Source: Plectrocnemia conspersa (Eukaryota > Arthropoda > Insecta > Trichoptera > Polycentropodidae). Taken from it: a stretch of DNA of 64,000 bases. A program made the position numbers and the translations under genes. Below are positions 23,014-35,579 of the stretch, piece by piece. The notes under the pieces were generated by a model. It was not told the DNA's origin. It was given only the letters and a program-made list of their open reading frames with translations, and did no database searches. The DNA lies in assembly GCA_009617715.1 (NCBI GenBank), contig VTFK01000176.1, forward strand, positions 124,001 through 188,000, given 5' to 3'. How positions within the stretch are numbered: position 1 is the first letter of the stretch; the number at the start of each line of letters is the position of its first letter.

Positions 23014-24786
23014 TAATCTTATATATAATTGTTCTAAGCCGTCGCTTCCGGACGCGCATAACTTAAAATGCAATATTCTCCGTTCAATTCCCTACTCTGT
23101 AAATCGTATCGCTTTGTATGAACGGTGTATAAAAATACACGTAAACAAAGGAAATATATTTAATTTTAATATTAAATAATAATAAAAATAAAAATTTAAT
23201 TTGCTTCATTGCTTTCCGAGGCACCGGTAATGCGTTCTGTTGTTTCGACCAAAGAAAAATAAGCATTCAAATATAAAACTAGATGGCCGACAGAACCTTG
23301 GCAACAGTTTTAAATAATTATTATTTAATAATAAAATTTTGCTACCCGACAATAATTTTTATTAATTCGTGATTTGACTGAATATAAATAATCAGATTGC
23401 AAATTAACTAGGTGTGTTATAACTATGAAAATTAAATATATACATAGTGTTGAGGATTAGAAAAATACATTGATTAAACTAGATAAACAATCATAAAACA
23501 ATATTCGTAATGAAATCTTCAAAATTTGAATTCCTGGCGACGGGCTCCGAGGCCGAAAAGTGAGTTTTTCCTTTTAAAAATAATATGATTGCAAATTAAC
23601 TAGGCGTGTTATAACTATGAAAATTAAATATATACATAATGTATTTAGGATAAGAAGAATACATTGATTAAATTAGATAAACAATCATAAAACGATCTTC
23701 GTAATGAAATCTTCAAATTTTGAATTCCCGTCGCTAGGCTCTGAGGCAGAAAAGTAAGTTTTTCATTTATATTACATAAACATTATCATTGCTTCCGATT
23801 TAATGCACATATACGTTAGATTTTAAGAATTCAAAATACACCAAGTATGTTTTAAACGTGAACGCGTAATATATCCTTAGTATGTATGAGGATTGAATGT
23901 TAATATCGATCAAATCGGCGCTGTCGTAGTGGGAACGCTATATATATATAATTGGATGTTATCTAATAGACGACATTTTACAATGATTATAAATATGTGA
24001 TTGCATACCTGGAATAATCGATAGCCAAAATATCTAAGAGTGGATTATTTTTAATTCCGATGTGGCAAAATATGTATACGTAATGGTATTTATTCAATTT
24101 TTTTCTGTGCCATCATTCCTCTTTCGGAATAGCCAAATTCAAGATATTCAGTTTTATCAAACTTATGTAGTATGTTCTTTATAAAAAGATAATACTTGCT
24201 TTGTTTATATATACCAATTCTGCGTTGTAGCCATATAGGTCATAAAATTATTCCATCATTGCTTCTGATAAATAATTAAACATTGAACACATTATTACTA
24301 CTAATATAATCCATAAATTAAATTTAAATGATAACCGAAGAACAAAATTGACGGAAGTTACCGTAGAGGATTAAACACGTAGATTGGCATCTCTTCACCT
24401 TCTTCAAAATTGTCGCAATATGTCATATTTTAATTGTTTGCCATACGTAAATGTTATTAGATCTATCATTGCTTCTGAAAATTAACTGTAAACGATACTA
24501 TATAGTGAGTAAAATGTAACTTTTTGTTTACACTAATACGAGATTTTTCATTGTTACTAGCATTGTAATATGTTTAAATAACTTTGGTATGTATACCTTT
24601 AATTGCCAAATCACCGCTGTTTGTCTTTTAATATTTGCTCCTAGAAAGTCAATAGTAATTTTGTTAGAATAACCGTGATATATTATTAATATAACCAAAC
24701 ACTTACTGGCACACTCATAGTTTATAGTTTAATTATATTGTCTATACACTTTGAATCATCTGCAATTGACACTTTGTAAGAAAAAT
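23014..24786. repeat. Exon-bearing repeat family, copy A
   Basis: Starts TCTTATATATAATTGTTCT and aligns over about 1.7 kb with 30514-32226 and over its first 1.2 kb with 57912-59215. The plus strand carries a start codon plus 50-nt coding segment ending at a donor (23510-23559, MKSSKFEFLATGSEAE then GTGAGT). The segment is tandemly duplicated at 23704-23753 (MKSSNFEFPSLGSEAE then GTAAGT). The minus strand carries two segments bounded by splice consensus: 24474-24447 (28 nt) and 24264-24224 (41 nt; this copy has a stop codon and GC in place of the GT donor). Shared CCAAT and AGATGGCCG motifs lie upstream of the plus exon. Either a transposon with captured exons or duplicated gene 5' ends. Confidence 0.7.
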
Positions 24787-25460
24787 GCAGTAATATAAAT
24801 TACATGCTGATTTCAACTGCTCTTTCCCTATACTTTTTATAGATTTTGTAGTTTTATCAGTGTTCAACACTTAAATAAATTATTAATATTATTTTTATGA
24901 TTTATTTTACTATAAAATAAAAAACATGTATATTGTGTATATATTGGATTTTAAATATTATTTTAATAAAAAAAAATATGAAAAATGTTCTGACATTTTA
25001 ATAATAAAAACTACCAAATACTTTTTAGAAAAAGTTTCATGTTGATATCTGGTCACGATAACTATCGATTATTGCGCCAAAGAAAATTGCGCACAGTGAA
25101 AATTCCGATCATAGATGGTCAATATACACATTTTGTAAAATTAAGAATACGTCAATGTATTTAAAAAAAAAGTCTGTTCATAAAATTGTCACGTTTTAAA
25201 TTAAAAGCATATTGATATAAACGGATATTTGATATTTTAAATTTAAAGATACATATTCGAAAATATTTGACAATTGTATTAGTAATTTACACTTGCATTT
25301 CTTATACTTACACCATTTTTTACTTAAAAATACAGAATAATATAAAGCAGTTGGTATTAAAAGCAAAATATATTCGACAATCAAACAATCAATGTTCAGA
25401 ATTTTCGCCGTGTGGAATTTTCGTGTGCGCAATTTTGATTTGCGTAATAATCCGGTCACC
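24787..25460. other. AT-rich spacer
   Basis: No gene recognised. Overlapping short frames on both strands at 25196-25560 lack family signatures. Confidence 0.35.
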
Positions 25461-25895
25461 ACAATTTACGACAGTTATCGTATCCTCAAAACCCCATGAA
25501 AGTTTTTTGAATAAATCCATTTTAAGAGTATATTTTAAAACATTTTTTACTTATAAATAATTTAATGTGGTTGCGAATTTTCCATTTTTTAAAATAGCAG
25601 CTATTTAAAAAAATGATGCCGGATCAAACTGGCTATTCAATTTAAGAACTTTATTTATTTTAACAGTGTAATGACAATAGTATTAAAGTAACGACAATTA
25701 TCGTGTCCTTAAAAACCCGCAAAATGAGCAAAAAACATAAAAAAACTTTTTTTAATTTTCTTTTTTTTTTTAAATTTCGACATTTTAGAACAATATCATA
25801 TCGGATCAGACTGACAAATAAACTTAGTCGATATATTTACAAGATCTAATAAAAAACTACCACAATTATCGTTTTCTCAGATTTTGTTATATCCT
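25460..25895. repeat. Short degenerate tandem repeat
   Basis: A motif of the form 'ACGACA.TTATCGT.TCCT.AAAA.CCC' recurs near 25466, 25690 and 25858, with AT-rich sequence between. Unit length is about 170-225 bp. A related 'CACGATAACTATCG' lies near 25055. Confidence 0.5.
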
Positions 25896-25899
25896 ATAT

Positions 25900-28690
25900 C
25901 GTCTACGGTTTTGAGTATTTTTTTTTAAATCTACCTAATAGCTACTGAATAAATTAAATCATATAAACCGCTTCATTCTCAATAATTAGTAAAAAATCTT
26001 CTGAGTATAATATGTATGCATCGTGTTATGGAGTAATGTCTAAAAAAATATCTTGCCTATTAACCTGAATATTTGTTTCAAAGTAGAAATGAATGAAATT
26101 GGTTTAAAATAAGGATAGTCTTTAAAAGTCAAAGCTTAGCTAATATTGCAAAAATGGCAAAACGTGATAAACTTTGCGTTTATGTGACACATGTGTAATA
26201 TATGCATGTATTTTAATTTGTTGTTTATAACATGGGTTTTTAACCTATGGGTCACTTAGAGGTGAAGAATTCGGAACATACTATAAATAATAAAATGAGT
26301 TCAGAGTTTTTTTTATTGAAATTAAAAACGAGAAATAATATCATCCTGTAACTTTATAATTTTTTTTTTTTTTTTTTATTTCTTTAAGCTAATAGTAAAT
26401 AAATAAATATACAACATAGCGATAGAAATGTTATTCAGACTGTTGTTTTGATACCAGCCAAAATATTTCTCATTTAGTCTAAGATGATGACTGTGTGTAA
26501 CAAATTACATCTCATGTATTATACACGAGGATATATCTTTTAAAGATAAACAAAATTTACTGAAAAATAATTAAAGTTCGACGGTAAATAACCGATTTTT
26601 ATTGAATGAATAATAAATTCCTGTTTGATTAAGGTACTGTATAGCATAGTAATTTATAATCAATCATGCTTATGCAATATAAAATGCTTTTTAAGTATTT
26701 AGAAACTATCGAAAGATGCAGCAAAATTCTTCATTAAATTCTACATATAAATTCTAGTGCTTCAAATTTTTTTTACGTTCGTGAAATTTAATGTTATTTC
26801 CAGTTTTATTTTGTTAATATATTGTTACTTAAAACACTATATCGTTGGACTACTTGTTATAATATTTGAGTAGTAATGAAAAGTAAAACCGTTTAAACAT
26901 GCAATAAGAAAATAGGTCGCGCAGTTTTCAAAAACAAAAAAAAAATGAGATGCATTTGTAAAAGCGGAAAATGACGCATTATTACCATATTAATGAGACG
27001 TATGAAATTATAGCTAAAATGACTGAGTGTATAATTTAAACAAAACTTCTCGTGAATTGATTAAAGCCAGAAGATTTAAGATAATTTTTTTAATAGCCAG
27101 TTTTTGCTCGCAAAAGCGACAGAGAAAGTATAATTCATGCAGGCAGATATATCGCGCGTTCGATTATAGCCAATAATATTGCACAACGTAATTGTTATTA
27201 CGTGCTAATGTAGACAAATGTATCATACGTAGTATGTGTAGAACTATCGTAACGTTATTTTTAGAACGGCTTAGAATTATTATCTTTCACCGTTTTCGGT
27301 CATTGTCTATTTGGAAGCAGTCGTTATTAGAAACTATAGGATATTAGTTAAATATACAATAAAACTTTCGTTCGCATGGAATCATTTGTTGTCAAAAATT
27401 TTTACAAAAAAAAATGTATTTTATAGTTTCTACACAATCACCCAAAAAACGACATTTAAATGCGATAAACACCATTTCTAAAAACGAGAGGAAAATTATT
27501 CCATTTTACGGTTGCTCAATCACAAATTGATAACATCTTGATTAAGTTAATAGAGTGATTCTTGAAATGTTTTGTTGCGGTTTTGTAGATGTTTGATCTA
27601 AACGAGGTTTAGATATGTTTAATTGATGTCAAGGATAAGCTTAACATAGTTAAAAAATATATAAATTATATTTATTTATTATGAAAAAATATAGAGAACT
27701 AAATTTATATGATGATCTATATCAGCGCTTAATTTATTATTGTCAAATAGAAGGACAGTACCACACACAAAGCGATGTATATGATAGTGAGAGTTCAGTA
27801 CTAAATATCACCAATGGCGATTTTTTATGCTTAGCTGAACACACTTAATGATTCGGTTGTGTCTTAAAAAATATAATAATTTTGTTTAGCAAACGCTTAT
27901 ATTTCTTATTCACCATTGAATACATAATAAAGCGTATAAAATACACAAAAAGTAAATCAACGAACATTCGAATATAATATAATGAATTAGACTGTTACAG
28001 TTATATATAAACAGTTATGTATTGTTCCTTTAGTAATGTAGCTCATGACATAATATTATTTATACACTTTTACTATTTCTTTGCTATCTAAATTGTTCTA
28101 ACAATATTTGTTTCTAAAAAACGATGTCTATTATAATATAAATGTACGTTACATTCTAATTGTTTTCAATATGTACAATATGTTTTTTTATTGATGTAAT
28201 CAGTTTAATCACAATTCAATTAAAAATGGCATCTTGTTTTAGGTGTGTAGTTAGTTTATTTTATTTTGAGCATTGCGTGGCGAATAACAGTTGATTTAAT
28301 AAAAAAAGGAAGGGTTCAAATGCGAAGCGCAAAATTATGAGCGCAAAGTGTGAATTTATAGACGCATATAATCAAACGGTGCAGGCAGACCTAGTTTTGA
28401 GGCAAATCTAGTCGGTCATTATTATTTTATTGAGACGGGCGTTATTAAAAAAATACTTATTGTATAATAAATTGTAATATATTTATTTTTAATAATTTAA
28501 AAATATATTACTATAATGAGTCAATTAACTAAGGTAGGATTAAATAAATTAAAGAATTTTTAAACTGATCACATGAGTCAAATTCAGATGATTTAATATA
28601 AGATCCATGTTTATTGGGTCAGTAATTTTAGCACGGTAATTTATTTAAGCAGTCAGTAGTTTTAATGAATGGCCAGTTGTTAAACAGCAA
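25900..28690. other. AT-rich intergenic spacer
   Basis: No supported gene. Around 26230-26270 there is a hAT-end-like 'GGGTTTTTAACCTATGGGTC'. 26920-27170 and 28310-28460 share small blocks ('CGCATTATTA', 'GAGACG', 'GCAGGCAGA') and may be remnants of one element. Confidence 0.35.
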
Positions 28691-28694
28691 GTAA

Positions 28695-29779
28695 TAATCA
28701 GGGCTGAGGCGCAAAGTTGGAGTCGGAGTTATCAAAAATTAGCCGATTCCAACTTTTTGTTTATTATTTAATATTTAAATCTGTGAGGGGGGGGGGGTCT
28801 TCTTATACTCGCGCAATAAATACCTGACTGACACTGAGCCACCACGGTAAAACCTCGTAATGTCCAGAGAAAAAAATCGATTTTTTGGACATAAAGGAAT
28901 GCATAAACAATGCGTCAAAGCATGTAGTTATTACCATAGTAAATACAGAGAATCCATAAATTATGAATTATGCTTGCACAAACAATATGCCATCAGGTGA
29001 CTGAAAAAATACCATTAATATTCAACTCTTGCATTATTTGACCTTCAAATATGTTCATCTAGCAAGTTTCACTCTTTTAAGGCGTGGACATATTTCGTTG
29101 GTCGAATATACGAGCGCAAGCGCGGTTGTGATTTGCTGGAAACATCCCTAACCTACGGTACAAAAGGCCTGACATAAAGATGATCTAGAAACATACTGAA
29201 GACGACCACACACTACAGAAAGGCACACTTCATAGTGGCAGACATGGCAGGAAGATGAAGCAGCTGACGGTGACGAGCAACAAGAGACCATAGAGGACCA
29301 TCCTGAGGATATCATTCCCACATGAGCTGCTCCACCAGCGCTCTGAGAAAAACACACTTCTACAATAGTTTGTTTCGATATATGTAATACTAAATAAATT
29401 GTTATTAACTTCTCGGTGCTTATTTCTCAAGTCTTGAGCCTCAAGACCCGAAAAATCAATCAATAATTTAATCATCAAAATAATAAGTTAATAAATAATA
29501 ATTCACGATGCAGATGTAAGGCTGTGGAGTCGGAGTCAGAGACGCAGAGTCATAAAATTTTAGGTGAAGGCGGAGTCGTAATTTTTTTTTCTTCAAAATG
29601 ACAGTAGTATTAAAATTATAAAAAAAAGATTTTTTAATATCATTAAATATTTAATTTTGTACTAAATATAAAATTATATTACTTAAAAAATCCTATTTTT
29701 TGTGTGAGATGCATAAAAAAAATTAAGAAAAAAAGAGTCGGAGTCGGTCGATTTTTTCCAACTACGACTCTACAGCCCT
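28695..29779. mobile_element. hAT-like remnants related to the 14.5-kb MITE
   Basis: 28700-28760 holds CAGGGCTGAGGC with GAGTCGGAGT units. 29521-29779 starts AAGGCTGTGGAGTCGGAGTC and ends CGACTCTACAGCCCTG, a diverged copy of the inverted-repeat element at 14469-14793. No clear target duplication remains. The GC-richer stretch between (29090-29350) has no recognised coding content. Confidence 0.65.
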
Positions 29780-30510
29780 GATTCTTTCAATCAAGTTTCT
29801 TATTATATATTTTGCGTTATTTTAATAAATAGTAAGTATTTGAACTTAATTATATAAACTGTAATGTATTTTTTAAAATATTAAATGGTCAATTTGTAAA
29901 TTAAATAGTCTGTTATATTTTTACTAAATAGTGTTAAAAGAAATCATACATTATAATCAAATATAATTAATGTCGGTCATTTGGTTTCGTACATTTAGAA
30001 AATAATATTATTATCAAATATAATGCGCATTTTTTATTAAATTAAATGGTTAGTTGATAAATTAAATTATCTGTTTTCTCTTTAAAAATACATTGTTGTG
30101 TTAAATGAGAAATTTTGATATTGGTACTATAACAAGTTAATTTAAAAGGAGCTGGAAATAAATATGTGGGATGGTGCTCATCTATTTAAGGTGCGCACCA
30201 TAATGGCTTATTTTTAAAATATTTAATGGTATAATTATTGCTTATATAATTGCCATCACGACGCATTGGAGAAACCTGTCAAGACGTAATGGTCAGTTTT
30301 ATAATAATAATAAATAAAAAAATTATACCAGGACTCCGAGTTTAATAATTTTAATAATATTATTCTTTTCGCTAGCCTTTAATATTTATTATTGGGTTTT
30401 TTAAATTATATATAAAGCTGAATTTGTTTTAATGATCGTTAAACGTTAAAAATTGACACACCTTACTTAACTTTATGACTAGAAAATTTATAATATTTTT
30501 TAATAAAAAC
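29780..30510. other. AT-rich spacer
   Basis: No gene or named repeat recognised. Confidence 0.35.
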
Positions 30511-30513
30511 ACA

Positions 30514-32226
30514 TCTTCTTATATATAATTGTTCTTAGCCGTCGCTTCCGCTTCCGGACACGCACATTTTTAAAATGAAACATTATATGCTCAATATTCT
30601 ACTCTATAAATCGTATAGCTTTGTATAAACGGTGTATATTAATACACGTAAACAAAGGAAATACATTCAATTATAATAATAAAATTTGAATTTGCTCCGA
30701 TTGATTTTCGAGCCGCCGGTAATGCGTCTGTTGTTTCGACCAATGAAAAATATGCATTCAAATATAAAACAAGATGGCCGACAGTACCGTGACAACAGTT
30801 TTAAATAATTATTATTTAATAATAAAATTTTGTTACGCGACAATAATTTTCATTAATTCGTCATTTGACTGAATATAAATAATCGGATTGCAAATTAACT
30901 AGGTGTGTTATAACCATGAAAATGAAATATATACATAATGTGTTGAAGATTAGAAGAATACATTGATTAAACTGGATAAGCAATCATAAAACAATCTTCG
31001 TAATGAAATCTTCAAATTTTGAATTTCCGCTCCGAGGCCGAAAAGTGAGTTTTTCCTTTTATGTTACATAAACATTATCATTGCTTCCGATTTAATGCTC
31101 ATATACGTAATATTTAATTAGTTAAAACGTATTATACCTAGTTACGTTTTGAACGTTAACATATAATATTATATATATATATATATACTTAGTACGTATG
31201 AAGATTGAGGTTAATGTCGATCAAACCGTATTAATGCTAATAAAACGTATTTTTTATCTAATGATATTTGGGGATACTAAAATTCATCTAGATCGTTCCT
31301 TTCCAAGTGACGACTTTCAATATACATATGTGTAGTTTCTTGGATGTTATCTAATAGACGACATTTTACAATGATTATAAATATGTGATTGCATACCTGG
31401 AATAATCGATAACCAAAATATCTAAGAGTGGCTTATTTTTAATTCCGATGTGGCAAAATATGTATATGTCATGGTTTTTATTCAATTTTTGTTCTGTGTC
31501 ATCATTCCTCTCTAGGAATAGCCAAATTCAAGCTATTCAGTTACATCAAACTTATGTAGTATGTTGTTTATAAAAAGACAATACTTGCTGAAAGTGACCT
31601 CAACATGAGAAAATTCACTCTTTGTTTATATATACCAATTCTACATTGTAGCCATATAAGTCATCAAATTGTTCCAGCATTGCTTCTGAAAAATAATTAA
31701 AAACAATAAGACCTTTATCAAGAGTTAAGCATTGAATACATTAGTACTATTAATATAATCCATTAATTAAATTTAAACGACAACTGAAGAACAAAATTGA
31801 CGGAAGTTACTGTAGAGGATTAAACGCGTAGATTGACATTCACCTTCACCTTCTTTAAAATTGTCGCAATATGTCATATTTTAATTGTTTGCCATACGTA
31901 AATGTTATTAGATCTATCATTGCTTCTGAAAATTAACTGTAAACGATACTATATAGTGAGTAAAATGTAACTTTTTGTTTACACTAATACGAGATTTTTG
32001 ATTATTACTAGTATGTATACCCTTTATTGCCAAATCCCCGCTGTTTGTCTTTTAATATTTGATCATAGAAAGTCAATAGTAATTTTGTTAGAATAATCGT
32101 GATATATTATTCCTATAACCAAACACTTACTGGCACACTCATAATTTATAGTTTTGATTATATTGTCTATAATTCTAATGCTACATCACATTGAATCATC
32201 TTTAATTGACACTTTGTAAGAAAAAT
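30514..32226. repeat. Exon-bearing repeat family, copy B
   Basis: Collinear with copy A from TCTTATATATAATTGTTCT to 'GACACTTTGTAAGAAAAATG'. The plus-strand exon (31003-31044) has an 8-nt deletion that breaks its frame, but the GTGAGT donor is intact. On the minus strand both small segments are intact: 31925-31898 (28 nt, donor GTATGG) and 31685-31645 (41 nt, coding AMLEQFDDLYGYN, acceptor TTTTTCAG, donor GTAGAA). It has one plus-strand exon where copy A has two. Confidence 0.7.
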
Positions 32227-32520
32227 GTTGAGATTATAACATATTTCACTGTTTATTTAATCGCACTAAGCTGTATCCCGGCGCGTGCTTGACAGATGAC
32301 GAAAGCATCATATGTGAATCCCGGGTATTGGTAAATAAATAATTATTGGCGTTGAAAGTATAGCTTTCACTCGAATCGTACATTCAAGATTTATTCGAAG
32401 TCAGGGGAAGAATATTAATTCCAATAAAACTGTAGTTTATTAATTGATTATCTAAGGAAAGTGTTTTAGAGAGTACTTAAAACTTATTACACAGCATTTA
32501 CTTAAAAAAATAAAAATAAT
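32227..32520. other. Spacer with a short GC-richer block
   Basis: 32270-32330 is GC-richer ('CCCGGCGCGTGCTTGACAG'). Function not recognised. Confidence 0.3.
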
Positions 32521-32536
32521 TCACTGCGCTGCCAAA

Positions 32537-32785
32537 TTGCTTTTGATAATATTAAGTAATATTATGTTTATATATGAAAAATATGCAAATATTGTGCCGT
32601 TTGAGCTCGACACTAATATAAAACTAGTTTTTGAGAAATATTGCGCATCGCGACAAAATGCAGTTCTTTTTAAATATGTCATTTCTAATTTAAATACATA
32701 TAAAAAAATACTAACTTATGCATGCAGTTTGCAATATAAAACCAAATTCGAATTGTGGACCAAAGGTTGTCGACATCTCATCTAA
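32537..32785 (+). other. Unrecognised small open frame
   Basis: An 82-codon frame with two early Met codons (32537 is not ATG; the first ATG is at 32563) reads as plausible protein (ELDTNIKLVFEKYCASRQNA, KYVISNLNTYKKILTYACS). No signal peptide, membrane segment or family motif is clear. It could be a real short gene, an exon or chance. It lies just after exon-bearing repeat B. Confidence 0.2.
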
Positions 32786-32799
32786 ATAATATAACACAA

Positions 32800-33590
32800 A
32801 ACGGTTTTTGTGACCTTGATAGAATTTTTAGATTACTCCACAACTTTTACTGTCACCACTGCTAATAAAAAAATATATAATACTACTGAAATTGCCCCAT
32901 TGTGTTGATTCAACCATATGAATAATTCAATTCGATCACATTGTGAGATCGATTACAATAATTGTTATTGTAATCGATTTCTCGATCTCGTTATGTTGAT
33001 CTCGTCAAGAATCGTTCGCAATATGGACACAATTTCGTGGTGTCTAAATCGCACTTTCTTTGTGAGATATTTTTAATTAACGCCGCTGGAACGAAAGTGA
33101 TTTCGGATGCTTTGCCAAAAAAGAAATGATTTGCATAAGACTCCATCAGAAATTAGTATCGTGATCTGTAACATGTTACAAGTTTTATATATTGTAGTAT
33201 GTTGCCAGAACAAGGCGTGTCTGGTGCGAATATGACGAAACTGGCTTTGATGAGATACTTTTAAAGCAATTTCTATTATAAAAGGGATACATAATAAAGT
33301 TTCTAAGATGCTAGGATATTTTCTAAAATATTTTCATCAATCAACAAGGAGCTGGTGTAAACTGTGTACATTGTATAATCACTTAATACATCTATGTCTG
33401 TGAACATCATAATAGAGACAATTCTAAAGTAGTAAAATATATATAAAATAAGTATAGTAGAGTCGATCTGTATGCCTGAAAAATCACTTCACAAACCGGA
33501 GATTATGAAAGAATCTTATTTAAAGTGGCATCTAATCGTATTTACAACAGTTCTTAAATGTATTTCAATATACCGGTTGAAAGAACTTTA
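32800..33590. other. Intergenic spacer
   Basis: No gene recognised. 32930-33000 contains a small imperfect palindrome around 'GATCGATTACAATAATTGTT' and 'AACAATTATTGTAATCGAT'-like sequence. Confidence 0.35.
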
Positions 33591-33599
33591 GAGAAAACA

Positions 33600-34900
33600 A
33601 CTATCATTCTCATTCGGATACTCACAGTTGCTATTTAATTGGATATATAGTGGTCGCAACAGAATTTTGTTTATGTGTACATATGCTTATTATTGTATAT
33701 TTTTATTTTGTACCATATAACCTGTAGGGCTGTGGACTCGTTGGGAATTTTACCTGACTCCGATTCGAAATTTAAAAATTTCGAAATCATGATCTTAAAA
33801 TGTTTATTTATTCATTTTCATGAAAGTAACAACAAAGTAGAAAGAACATAACATAATTATAATAATATTTCTTAGGATTAGTGCCGCGCCATTGTATGTG
33901 TCTACGCGTGACCACGCTAGCCGGTGTTCACATTGTATTAAATTGTATATTTTAAATATTTCAATGACGTTTGTACTTTATTAAAATAAATTGCAATATT
34001 TGTCACAAAGATAAGAAAATGATCAATATTTACACATAAACTATGGAATTATTTTTTGAAAGTCTTTTTTCTAGATGAAGTCGACTTGATTTTTTACGAT
34101 ATATGTCGTTTGGAAGGACTCGAATATACACAGCAATCATTTTCATTCGGATACTCACAGTTGGTAGACGAATAATGACCTAAAATATTTTTTTATAAAT
34201 GTGATTATAATTTTATATTTTTTTATTTATTCATATTACAATTCCCTTTATTAGGAAAATTGCGTTTTTTTTCTGAAAATTCTGTTTTTTTAGGTTAGAA
34301 CGACTTTATATTTTACGGTACTTAAAATATTAAGTCTTAAGTATTATTTAAAATAGTATTTAGAAAAACACAGGGTTAAAAAAACTCTAATATTCTCATT
34401 CGGGTACTCACAGTTGATTGACAAATAAATATCTATAATATTTTTTTGTGTATATGATAATAATTACATATTTTAAAATTATTTTAGTATATTACAATAA
34501 AATTTTTGTCACAAAGATAATAGCTTGATTAACATGTAAGCGTAAACTCTGTCATTATTTTTTTCCTTGGTAAATCTTGTTTTTTTAGATTACGTCTACT
34601 TTATTTTTTACAGTACAGTGAATTATTATGGAAAAACTCTGAAATAATCACAGCTATAATTCTCATTCGGATACTTACAGTTGGTAGGCTAATAATAGTT
34701 TAACATAATTTTTGTTTATGTGTATGTATATATGATTATAATTTTATATATTTTTATTATTTATATTACAATAATATTTCCTACTTATTATAATAAGTTG
34801 CATTTTTTTGTTATAAATATAAGAATCCGGTCTATACTTAGGCTTAAATTATGTTACTAGATTTTTTCTGAAAGGTCTTGTTTCTCAACAGTCGTGCTTT
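33600..34900 (-). repeat. Tandem array of about 265-bp units, each with a splice-like core
   Basis: Four units share the core CATTCGGATACTCACAGTTG near 33611, 34143, 34398 and 34664. Spacing is about 255-270 bp, except that the first unit is enlarged by an insertion at about 33726-33980, which begins TAGGGCTGTGGACTCG like the hAT MITEs. On the minus strand the core gives the donor GTGAGT (GTAAGT in the last). In two units a 21-nt segment lies between AG and GT (34179-34159 and 34432-34412). The last unit has AA instead of AG. Second shared blocks are 'CACAAAGATAA' and a T-run followed by AG. This is either satellite DNA or a tandemly duplicated exon. Confidence 0.7.
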
Positions 34901-35079
34901 GAATAAACACAATCACGCGTTCTGCGCTCATAATTTTGGGCTTTGCCTTAAAATTTCGTAAAAATCACTATTAATGCATGCTTATAGTTATTAATTTTTT
35001 TTTAAATACAGGTACAGAAAATAAAATCCGTCACTATAATAACAAATTTTAAATACTAAATATCTCTAATGTTGATTTT

Positions 35080-35255
35080 AACACCAATCTACTTTACCAT
35101 TTTAATCGATTTTGGTCGACAACTAATACTCAAAAGACATAGGTTCGATTCCTATATAAATCCTAATGTTGATTGTGTGTTACCTCGTTGTAACGCGTTG
35201 GGCTAACGCATTTCATGTATACATTTATCATAATATTTACAATAAATGAAATAAA
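35080..35255 (+). mobile_element. SINE-like element, plus strand
   Basis: B-box-like AGGTTCGATTCCTAT near 35143 is followed by 'TGTGTTACCTCGTTGTAACGCGTTGGGCTAACGC', the same 3' block as at 2225-2275. Shorter than the 1925-2290 copy. Confidence 0.6.
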
Positions 35256-35496
35256 TACATATATTGACAAATAAAATCATATCAATGAATTATAAAGAAA
35301 CACAGTTAAATCAGTCTTCTGTTTGTGGTAAAGATATTGTTTAACAGTTTAAAAATAAATAAATATCGGATTAATGTCATTGAACTTTTTAAATATGAAT
35401 TGGTAAAAAAAACTATTTTAAATATATACATATGTATTTGAATCAATGAATTTTGAATACATACATATGTATGTATGTAAATTCTATAAAGATAAA

Positions 35497-35502
<6 letters not shown>

Positions 35503-35564
<62 letters not shown>

Positions 35565-35573
35565 TATATATTT
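35503..35573. repeat. (AT)n microsatellite
   Basis: Alternating AT for about 60 bp with one GATATATA interruption at the right end. Confidence 0.9.
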
Positions 35574-35579
35574 TATGAT

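Noticed and set aside
23014..23034. TCTTATATATAATTG as a Helitron 5' end
   Set aside because: TC followed by an AT-rich start fits a Helitron, but I found no CTRR 3' end with a hairpin in any copy, so I left the class open.
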